From assembly GCF_943193135.1 (NCBI RefSeq), contig NZ_CALPCZ010000008.1, positions 20,996-84,995 on the forward strand: 64,000 nucleotides of DNA, in the 5' to 3' direction. How positions within the stretch are numbered: position 1 is the stretch's first letter; each line of letters opens with the position of its first letter. Below, in pieces: positions 16,634 through 22,716 of the stretch. The translations under genes were made by a program, and so were the position numbers. The notes under the pieces are model-generated. The model made no database searches and was not told the DNA's origin. It saw only the letters and a list, made by a program, of their open reading frames with translations. Source of the stretch: Odoribacter lunatus (GTDB lineage Bacteria; Bacteroidota; Bacteroidia; Bacteroidales; Marinifilaceae).

Positions 16634-17757
16634 AATGTCCCTGTTTGATATGCAGAAGATTGCACTAATTGTAAAAAGGCATCATGCTTAGAATGATCTC
16701 CTATGCGCAAAGACTCTGCTGTATGTACAGAAACATCACTACCCTTACGAGTAACGATTTTCCACCATTTATAATCAATATTATTTATCACATATGGATG
16801 ATGACTCGTTATCACAAATTGTAAATTCTGTTCTGGATTGATTATCATATCCGCAACCTCCTCAATACAATTTACACCTAAACCATTCTCAAATTCATCT
16901 ATTAAAATCACATCACCATCCTCTGCCAATGTGATGACAATAATATGAACTAATGTACGCAACATTCCTGATGAAATGCGATCTTGCGTAATCCAAGTAT
17001 CAACTCCTCTCTCTTTAATTCTTAAAACAGGGTATTGATACTTATCAATAAAATTTTTTATCGTAAAATCAATCGTCTCAACAAATGAGAATATATCCGT
17101 AAAACGCTCCACGATATCATTATACTCCTCTATCTGGTTCTTATAAAGCAGGAACAGTTTTTCTATCGGTGTAAAATTGGTATATTTCCGCAACTCTGCT
17201 AAACTTTTGATAGGCGCAACACCATCAATCTTGGTAAAAGGTATTCGGATACCACTTTCCACCGAAGGCCGCAGAGAATAGATATGTGTTAAACCAGAAT
17301 ATACAGGCATTATATCTGGCTCTTCTTTCAGAAGAGCAATTGCACTTTTAGTCGCTTCAAGTTTAACAGTTTGTTTACCCTTAAATACTAACTTCTGTAT
17401 GTTTCTATCAACGAGAAGCTCCTCTTTTCCATTGATTCTGTATAACCTTTCATACTCTATTGGCAGGGCAGGCTCTTGAATATCAACAATCTTGCTTTGG
17501 TCATTTTCATTTAACGCAAAAGCGCCCTCCCATCTGTATTTAAGATTATTTACCTTAAAATCAAGTATCCATTCTACGGCACCAGCAGATCCACCTTTCC
17601 CTATTCGGACAAGGCTATTTATTGCATTAAGTATCTGTGTCTTTCCAACACCTGATGCCCCCACAAGCAATGTCAAGTTGTTGAAATATAGTTCTTTTAT
17701 ATTCCACCCACTTCTACGATCTTTGAAAGACATTCTAATAATTTTCATATCTGACAT
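16630..17757 (-). CDS. AAA/ABC-type ATPase of a two-gene defence-like module
   Basis: A 375-residue OLD/AAA_15-AAA_21-type ATPase. Walker A GASGVGKT is at residues 33-40, a signature-like QDRISSGMLR is upstream of Walker B ILIDEFENG (about 283-291), and the switch motif ITSHHPYVIN follows. This arrangement (RecF/SMC-like head without coiled coil) occurs in sensor ATPases of PARIS, AbiL and related systems. It precedes and overlaps the TOPRIM-like gene. A good -7 box lies 14 bases upstream. The pair faces away from the toxin-antitoxin genes on its right. A cytoplasmic sensor controlling the partner nuclease is the likely role by analogy. Confidence 0.78.
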   Translation of the reverse strand: MSDMKIIRMSFKDRRSGWNIKELYFNNLTLLVGASGVGKTQILNAINSLVRIGKGGSAGAVEWILDFKVNNLKYRWEGAFALNENDQSKIVDIQEPALPIEYERLYRINGKEELLVDRNIQKLVFKGKQTVKLEATKSAIALLKEEPDIMPVYSGLTHIYSLRPSVESGIRIPFTKIDGVAPIKSLAELRKYTNFTPIEKLFLLYKNQIEEYNDIVERFTDIFSFVETIDFTIKNFIDKYQYPVLRIKERGVDTWITQDRISSGMLRTLVHIIVITLAEDGDVILIDEFENGLGVNCIEEVADMIINPEQNLQFVITSHHPYVINNIDYKWWKIVTRKGSDVSVHTAESLRIGDHSKHDAFLQLVQSSAYQTGTL

Positions 17758-17770
17758 GCTTATTTGGTTA

Positions 17771-17778
17771 CAAAGTTA
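17771..17778 (-). promoter_or_regulatory. -7 box of the ATPase/TOPRIM operon
   Basis: The minus strand reads TAACTTTG, matching TAnnTTTG, 13 bases upstream of the ATPase ATG. This would give a very short 5' leader. Confidence 0.5.
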
Positions 17779-17797
17779 AGGAAAATTATTCATAGAA

Positions 17798-18159
17798 CTA
17801 ATTATACCTTTGAAATAACATCGACAAGATTTCTGCTTGTGCTTTATCAGCAAGGTATTTTAGGCTTATTCTCCTCAATTCTTGATTACACAAGGCAATT
17901 TCCCTCATACATATTTCTGCGACTTGAAGTTCGTCTTCCGTATAATAGCTTTTACATTTGCCACTGAAGACCACTAAATCGAGAACTAAAATCAAATTTT
18001 ATAATTTCTTCTTTGGGTGGAAAATCAGTATATAATGCATTAAGGGATTGTAATATTTAACACGCTCTATTTCAAGATTCGGCTAATATCTTGAGAAATT
18101 ATACAACTTTCTCTATATGGATTTTCTCCCAAAGCAGGTTTGACGGCAATATGTAACTG
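17798..18159 (-). pseudogene. Decayed gene in three reading frames upstream of the ATPase pair
   Basis: Three protein-like pieces follow one another on the minus strand in different frames. 18159-18067 reads QLHIAVKPALGENPYRESC and on to a stop. 18056-17952 contains NALYTDFPPKEEIIKFDFSS and ends at TAA. 17995-17798 contains YYTEDELQVAEICMREIALC and ends at TAG. Their order and spacing fit one gene of about 115 residues broken by frameshifts and stops. The last piece can be read as a 65-aa ORF from a TTG. It sits just upstream of the ATPase promoter. Family not recognised; chance cannot be ruled out. Confidence 0.33.
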
Positions 18160-18256
18160 TCAAATTAAGTCTTGACTAACTCTATAAATAACATTAATAG
18201 CCAGGCCTCTCTGCAACCTTCCATAAAACTCTGGGGAAAGTCAGGGGTTCGACTAT

Positions 18257-18306
18257 GGTTGCTCTATCCTTCAGCTATGGTTTAACTAACGCAGGATAGT
18301 GCAACC
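18257..18306. repeat. Long-stem inverted repeat
   Basis: ggttgctctatcct (18257-18270) pairs with aggatagtgcaacc (18293-18306) in 13 of 14 positions around a 22-base loop. It lies in the gene-free stretch before the MntA/HepT pair. No T-run follows, so a terminator is not supported. It could be a remnant of a mobile-element end. Confidence 0.5.
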
Positions 18307-18348
18307 TTACCTGAAGTACAGCTAAATATCAGCTAAAGGGAGGAGTTT

Positions 18349-18380
18349 CTACGGAGCTTATAGGGCGATACTACGGAGCT
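18349..18380. repeat. Two direct repeats 22 bases apart
   Basis: ctacggagct occurs at 18349-18358 and 18371-18380, two helical turns apart, 84 bases upstream of the mntA start. It may be a regulatory binding site or simply a short duplication. Confidence 0.4.
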
Positions 18381-18439
18381 AATATCTCCCCCTGCTGAAT
18401 TTATTTCAAAATTCTCCATTATTTTCACGATGAAAATCT

Positions 18440-18447
18440 TATATTTG
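18440..18447 (+). promoter_or_regulatory. -7 box of the mntA-hepT operon
   Basis: TATATTTG matches TAnnTTTG and ends 16 bases before the mntA ATG at 18464. Confidence 0.5.
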
Positions 18448-18463
18448 TAATAATAATACAAGT

Positions 18464-18760
18464 ATGATGAAAACACTTGCAGATTACATTCCCCTATTAC
18501 GAGGCTATATGCGGGAGAATGCTCCCAAATATGGGATTTCCCGTATGGGAATATTCGGCTCTGTAGCAAGGGGTGAACAAACAGATGCAAGCGATCTTGA
18601 TATATACATCGAAGGAGAACTGCACGGCTTTTTTGCTCTGTCAGGTATAAAACAAGAATTGGAAAGTTTATTAGACTGTCCTGTCGATCTTGTTCGATTA
18701 CGTCATTCTATGGACTCATTTTTACGAGACCGTATTTTAAAAGATGGAGTCTATGTCTGA
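18464..18760 (+). CDS. mntA: MntA-type nucleotidyltransferase antitoxin
   Basis: A 98-residue minimal nucleotidyltransferase. The signature GSX10DXD is exact: G32-S33, then D44-x-D46, within IFGSVARGEQTDASDLD. In type VII toxin-antitoxin pairs, MntA transfers AMP to a tyrosine of HepT and so silences the toxin. The length and the C-terminal DLVRLRHSM...LRDRILKDG part fit this family. The gene precedes and overlaps hepT, the usual order, and has its own -7 box. ATG 18464 or the ATG three bases downstream could both be used. Confidence 0.9.
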   Translation: MMKTLADYIPLLRGYMRENAPKYGISRMGIFGSVARGEQTDASDLDIYIEGELHGFFALSGIKQELESLLDCPVDLVRLRHSMDSFLRDRILKDGVYV

Positions 18761-19133
18761 TACGTTAATGGCTTTTCATACTCTAAAATTGATTTGTAAT
18801 TCATTAGAACAAATTCTTAAAAGATGTTCGGATATCCACAACGTCAATGATTTCCTGCTAACAGAAAGCGGCACTATGAAACTCGATAGTATTTGTATGA
18901 AACTAACAGCTATCGGAGAATGCATCAAGAATTTAGATAAAATCACAGATAAAAAATTATTGGTAGATTATCCGGAAATACCCTGGAAAAACATCATGGG
19001 TATTCGTGATATTATTGTTCATCACTATTTCGATATTGATGCTGATGAAATTTTCAGGATTTGCAAAAAAGACATTCCACAATTACTCCAAGTCATTCGA
19101 AAAATGATTAATGATTTACATTACGCAAATTAG
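18744..19133 (+). CDS. hepT: HepT-type toxin (HEPN domain)
   Basis: A 129-residue HEPN-domain protein. The catalytic RX4HXY motif is intact: R88, H93 and Y95 in GIRDIIVHHYFDID. HepT is an RNase whose Tyr is AMPylated by MntA. It overlaps mntA by 17 bases from Met1, or by 8 bases if Met4 (18753) is used. Helical content and length match the family. An intact toxin next to an intact antitoxin suggests a working pair. It lies between the ATPase/TOPRIM-like pair and the A1S_2505-like gene. Confidence 0.88.
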   Translation: MESMSDTLMAFHTLKLICNSLEQILKRCSDIHNVNDFLLTESGTMKLDSICMKLTAIGECIKNLDKITDKKLLVDYPEIPWKNIMGIRDIIVHHYFDIDADEIFRICKKDIPQLLQVIRKMINDLHYAN

Positions 19134-19245
19134 TGGATAAATAAAAAAGACCAGTTTTCAAATCCAACACGAAATGCTCAAGTGGTTTCATAGAAATAAT
19201 AACAAATGCCGTAGTAATCCTACCGAAAAAGAATACATATACCCA

Positions 19246-19641
19246 ATGAATCATATCGAAAGAGTTACCCCAGAATATATCAGAAAATTAGCTGACTCCG
19301 AAGTTTTTGTTTTTGGGAGTAATCTGGCAGGTCATCACGACGGCGGTGCCGCCAGAATAGCCTGTGAAGAGTTCGGCGCGGTATACGGCCAAGGGGTCGG
19401 ATTGCAAGGACAGAGTTATGCTATTCCGACGATGCAGGGCGGTATCGAGACCATAAAACCTTATGTGGATGAATTTATCGAATTTGCCCGCTTACATCCG
19501 GATTTGAAATTTCTTGTAACCAAAATAGGCTGTGGTATTGCCGGCTTTTCCGTATCGGAAATCGCCCCCCTGTTCCAAAAATGCACGGAGATTGAAAACG
19601 TTTATTTGCCCGTTGAGTTTTGGGAGCAATTTAAACGATAA
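19246..19641 (+). CDS. A1S_2505-like (macrodomain-like) protein
   Basis: A 131-residue protein. FVFGSNLAGHHDGGAARIA followed by YGQGVGLQGQSYAIPTM, and later VTKIGCGIAGFS, are the hallmarks of the A1S_2505 phage-associated family, whose fold resembles macrodomains that bind ADP-ribose-like ligands. I chose ATG 19246 (MNHIERVTPEYI), where conservation begins; an upstream ATG at 19174 would add 24 poorly matching residues. The gene is common on prophages and accessory islands. Its own activity is not known to me. It follows hepT by 112 bases and probably belongs to the same accessory block. Confidence 0.75.
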   Translation: MNHIERVTPEYIRKLADSEVFVFGSNLAGHHDGGAARIACEEFGAVYGQGVGLQGQSYAIPTMQGGIETIKPYVDEFIEFARLHPDLKFLVTKIGCGIAGFSVSEIAPLFQKCTEIENVYLPVEFWEQFKR

Positions 19642-19725
19642 ACAATTATTCTCCATAAAATACTTTGGTCACATTAAAAAAGTATGTAACTTTGTCATAC
19701 TCATCTGTAATCAGAAAGAGTTTCG

Positions 19726-19757
19726 GGGCTCGGTTTATTTAGACATAAATCGAGCCC
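19726..19757. terminator. Hairpin downstream of the A1S_2505-like gene
   Basis: gggctcggtttat (19726-19738) and ataaatcgagccc (19745-19757) pair in 12 of 13 positions around a 6-base loop. It lies between convergent coding regions, so it can end transcripts from the left; a T-rich tract on the plus strand begins about 24 bases later. Confidence 0.6.
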
Positions 19758-19788
19758 TGCTTTCACAAAATCTCTGTCAATTTTGTTT

Positions 19789-19941
19789 TTAATTTTTTTC
19801 TATCTGTTTTACTCCATATGTCCGATTCAAATAATAAGCAGTCAATAAATAATATGCTTTATTATTAGTGCGAATCTGCGGCTCAAAGACTATCACATAT
19901 TTGCGAGTTCTGTTATAAACATAGGTCCTTACAATATCCAT
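19789..19941 (-). CDS. 50-aa fragment resembling a phage-type Barnase/EndoU-like nuclease C-terminus
   Basis: A 50-residue frame with ATG and stop. FEPQIRTNNKAYYLLTAYYL in its middle resembles the C-terminal core of phage-associated Barnase/EndoU/ColicinE5-like (PBECR) nuclease domains, from memory. Full-length members are much longer, so this is probably a truncated remnant although it has its own ATG; a stop lies two codons upstream. It is basic (RTYVYNRTRKY at the start). It sits at the right boundary of the accessory region, 20 bases before the dusB stop. Confidence 0.45.
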   Translation of the reverse strand: MDIVRTYVYNRTRKYVIVFEPQIRTNNKAYYLLTAYYLNRTYGVKQIEKN

Positions 19942-19961
19942 ACGTTAATAAGGCATTTCCC

Positions 19962-20954
19962 TTAATCCTCCATCGTTGATTCCCCGTATTTCTCCCGAAT
20001 TTCGTCGAAGACTTGCCAGAGAGTGCGGAGGTCGGGAGCTTGGAGCATGCGGATGCGGAGGTCGCGGAAGTGCGGCAGGCCTTTGAACATGGCTGCCATG
20101 TGGCGGCGCATGTGGAGTAGTCCGCGTATTTCGTCTATCCACTCGACAGAGAGGAGAATTTGTTCTTTGATGATGTCGATTTGCTCGGCGACAGAGAGGT
20201 CGGGCAACAGTTCACCCGTTTCAAAATAGTGTTTGATTTGCCGGAATATCCAAGGTTTGCCAATCGTCGCCCTGCCTATCATGACACCATCCACGCCGTA
20301 TTTGTCAAAGGCTTCTTTGGCTTTCTCCGGAGAGGTGATGTCACCGTTTCCGAGTATCGGTATTTTTATCCGCGGGTTGTTTTTCACCCGGGCAATGGGT
20401 TCCCAGTCCGCTTCACCGGTGTACATCTGCGAGCGGGTACGGCCGTGTATCGCTAAAGCCCGGATGCCGACGTCCTGGAGCCGTTCGGCAATGTCTTCGA
20501 TGATGATGTTTTCGCAATCCCAGCCGAGGCGGGTTTTGGCCGTTACTGGAATCTTGACGGCATTCACGATTTGCCGGGTCATTTCCACCATTAACGGCAC
20601 ATCTTTCAGCATCCCGGCTCCCGCCCCTTTTTGCGCTACCCGCTTGACGGGACAGCCGAAATTGATGTCGATGAAATCGGGCTGCACCTCTTCGACGATC
20701 TTCGCCGCCTCGACCATCGAGTCGATATACCGCCCGTAAATCTGAATGGTAACGGGACGTTCCGTTTCGTCTATAGTCAGTTTTTTCAGCGACTTATTCA
20801 CCGAGCGCACCAGCGCATCCGCCGAAACAAATTCGGAATACAGCCAGTCCGCCCCGTATTTCTTGCAAAATTTGCGGAACGGTGGATTGGTGACATCTTC
20901 CATCGGTGCCAAAATCAGCGGCCTGTCTCCCATTTGTTTTCCGGCGATTTCCAT
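19962..20954 (-). CDS. dusB: tRNA-dihydrouridine synthase
   Basis: A 330-residue FMN-dependent enzyme that reduces uridine in the D-loop of tRNAs. The TIM barrel opens with LILAPMEDVTNPPFRKF (residues 13-29); the catalytic Cys is C101 in DINFGCPVKRVAQKGAG; HGRTRSQMYTGEADW and GNGDITSPEKA follow as phosphate/FMN-binding segments. The last 60 residues are the helical tRNA-binding domain with HMRRHMAAMFKGLP. The symbol dusB follows usual naming; the exact uridine target in this phylum is not fixed. Its convergent neighbour is the accessory region, so this gene marks the return to core chromosome. Confidence 0.95.
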   Translation of the reverse strand: MEIAGKQMGDRPLILAPMEDVTNPPFRKFCKKYGADWLYSEFVSADALVRSVNKSLKKLTIDETERPVTIQIYGRYIDSMVEAAKIVEEVQPDFIDINFGCPVKRVAQKGAGAGMLKDVPLMVEMTRQIVNAVKIPVTAKTRLGWDCENIIIEDIAERLQDVGIRALAIHGRTRSQMYTGEADWEPIARVKNNPRIKIPILGNGDITSPEKAKEAFDKYGVDGVMIGRATIGKPWIFRQIKHYFETGELLPDLSVAEQIDIIKEQILLSVEWIDEIRGLLHMRRHMAAMFKGLPHFRDLRIRMLQAPDLRTLWQVFDEIREKYGESTMED

Positions 20955-20982
20955 AAATCAAGATAATTCCATAAGTTTGTTA

Positions 20983-20990
20983 CAAAAATA
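20983..20990 (-). promoter_or_regulatory. -7 box of dusB
   Basis: The minus strand reads TATTTTTG, a match to TAnnTTTG, 28 bases upstream of the dusB ATG, in the divergent gap to the 169-aa gene. Confidence 0.45.
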
Positions 20991-21011
20991 GTAATAAAGG
21001 TTTTTCCGGAT

Positions 21012-21521
21012 ATGTTTATTCTAAAACTTCTTCTGATTTTTTCGCTATTTATACCGGACGGGAATGAGCTGTGGAAAAGAACAGAGACCGAGGAACATAT
21101 TTCCTTTCTGTTCCCCAATGCGGTACAATCCCTTACTCAAGAAACGAACGGCATCCGCTCCCGCATTTATCAAACCAAAGACCTTACCTGTGTCTTTGGT
21201 GTCGTCTGTTCCGATTTTTCCAACAGTCCCCTCCCAATTACCGACGAGACGGCACCCATCATTTACGAACAGATGAGACAGGCGTCCGTAGGCATGGAAA
21301 CCGCTATACTGAAAGATGAAAAAACAGTCCCCTATGACAATATGCTTATCAAGGAAATTGAGTATTCTATTCTTAAAGATAATTATGAGATGACTTATTT
21401 CAAACGATTTATCTTCAGAGACAATATGGTCTACCAATTATCTGTCGGAGGCAGAAGTCGCCATCGTGAATATATACTAAAAGCGAGGGAAATATTTTTC
21501 AATTCCATCCAGTTCCATTAA
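21012..21521 (+). CDS. Hypothetical exported protein, 169 aa
   Basis: A 169-residue protein beginning MFILKLLLIFSLFIPDGNEL, a signal-peptide-like start without a lipobox. The rest alternates strands and helices (HISFLFPNAVQSL, VPYDNMLIKEIEYSIL, MTYFKRFIFRDNMVYQLSVG) and ends in a helix REYILKAREIFFNSIQF. The pattern resembles small periplasmic proteins that appraise short beta strands, but no family is recognised. Its stop codon overlaps that of the convergent DAHP synthase fusion by 3 bases. It is divergent from dusB with a 57-base gap. Confidence 0.65.
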   Translation: MFILKLLLIFSLFIPDGNELWKRTETEEHISFLFPNAVQSLTQETNGIRSRIYQTKDLTCVFGVVCSDFSNSPLPITDETAPIIYEQMRQASVGMETAILKDEKTVPYDNMLIKEIEYSILKDNYEMTYFKRFIFRDNMVYQLSVGGRSRHREYILKAREIFFNSIQFH

Positions 21522-22600
21522 TTCATGATACGGGTCTGCACATCGATGGAGGCCTGATGTATGGCTCTGAATATTTTTTGCAGGAATTCGTTGTCCAGTC
21601 CGCATTTTTCTCCTTTCTCAAACACGTTTTTCAAGATTTCTTCCCAGCGTTCGGTTTGAAGAATTGTGATGCTGTTCTGTTTTTTGTAATGTCCTATTTT
21701 TTCGGCAATTTTCATCCGGTCCGCCAAGATGCTCACTAATTCATCATCGAGTTGGTCAATGCGGTTCCGCAATTCTTCTATACTTTCTCGGTATGCCGAA
21801 TTTTCCGATTCGACGTTCCGAATGACCAGCCCTTTCAAAAGTTCTTTTAATGCTACGGGTGTAAGCTGTTGCGCCGCATCGCTCAAGGCTGTTTCGGGCG
21901 AAATATGCGATTCAATCATCAATCCGTCAAATCCCAAATCCATTGCTTGTTGCGAAATTTCCCGGAGATATTCCCGCTTGCCCGCGATGTGGCTCGGATC
22001 ACACAGGAGAAGCATTTCTTTAAAACGCCGTTTCAGCTCTATCGGTATCTGCCATTGCGGCATGTTTCTATATTTAATCTCCGTATAGGAAGAAAATCCC
22101 CGATGAACCGCCCCTATTTTTTTCACGCCCGCCATATTCAAACGCTCCAAAGCCCCCATCCATAAATCGAAATCCGGATTTACGGGATTTTTCACTAAAA
22201 CGGGAACATCCGTTCCTTTCAGCGCATCCGTTATTTCCTGTACGGCAAAAGGGTTGGCCGTTGTCCGGGCGCCAATCCACAATATATCGATTCCAGCCCG
22301 CAAGGCTTCATGCACATGTTTTTCATTCGCCACTTCCGTCGCTACTTTCATGCCTAATTCCTGTTGCACTCTTTGCATCCACGCCAATCCTTTGGCACCG
22401 ACGCCTTCAAAGCAATTTGGACGCGTGCGGGGTTTCCAGATTCCCGCGCGTAAAACCGTCACACCTTCCTGTTTCAATGCTTTCGCCGTTTCAAAAAGTT
22501 GCCGTTCGCTTTCCGCACTGCAAGGCCCTGCTATCAGCAACGGTTTTTCCATTCCGGAGAAAATTCCCCATTCGTCCGCTTTAATCGTATTCCATTCCAC
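21518..22600 (-). CDS. Bifunctional DAHP synthase / chorismate mutase type II
   Basis: A 360-residue fusion. Residues about 15-260 are a KDO8P-synthase-like DAHP synthase joining phosphoenolpyruvate and erythrose 4-phosphate (LIAGPCSAESERQLF, GIWKPRTRPNCFEG, VLVKNPVNPD, LCDPSHIAGKR). Residues about 270-360 are an AroQ chorismate mutase (IEELRNRIDQLDDELVSIL, RMKIAEKIGHYKK). The order, synthase first and mutase second, is the usual Bacteroidota form. It places the first step of the shikimate pathway and the branch to Phe/Tyr on one chain, and allows the mutase part to feed back on the synthase. Confidence 0.93.
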   Translation of the reverse strand: MEWNTIKADEWGIFSGMEKPLLIAGPCSAESERQLFETAKALKQEGVTVLRAGIWKPRTRPNCFEGVGAKGLAWMQRVQQELGMKVATEVANEKHVHEALRAGIDILWIGARTTANPFAVQEITDALKGTDVPVLVKNPVNPDFDLWMGALERLNMAGVKKIGAVHRGFSSYTEIKYRNMPQWQIPIELKRRFKEMLLLCDPSHIAGKREYLREISQQAMDLGFDGLMIESHISPETALSDAAQQLTPVALKELLKGLVIRNVESENSAYRESIEELRNRIDQLDDELVSILADRMKIAEKIGHYKKQNSITILQTERWEEILKNVFEKGEKCGLDNEFLQKIFRAIHQASIDVQTRIMN

Positions 22601-22682
22601 GCTTGTCTTGTTTTAGAGTTAAAAGGAATAAATAAAAATAGAAACATTTTCCTCAATCACCAAAAACGGCAGGTAATTTTTC

Positions 22683-22690
22683 TACCTTTG
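22683..22690 (+). promoter_or_regulatory. -7 box of polA
   Basis: TACCTTTG matches TAnnTTTG and ends 26 bases before the polA ATG. Confidence 0.5.
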
Positions 22691-22716
22691 CCAACAAGAA
22701 TTCTAATATTATTCCC

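Noticed and set aside
19645..19790. Possible tRNA or small RNA gene around the hairpin at 19726
   Set aside because: No cloverleaf, T-loop or anticodon arm could be drawn; it is better explained as a terminator.
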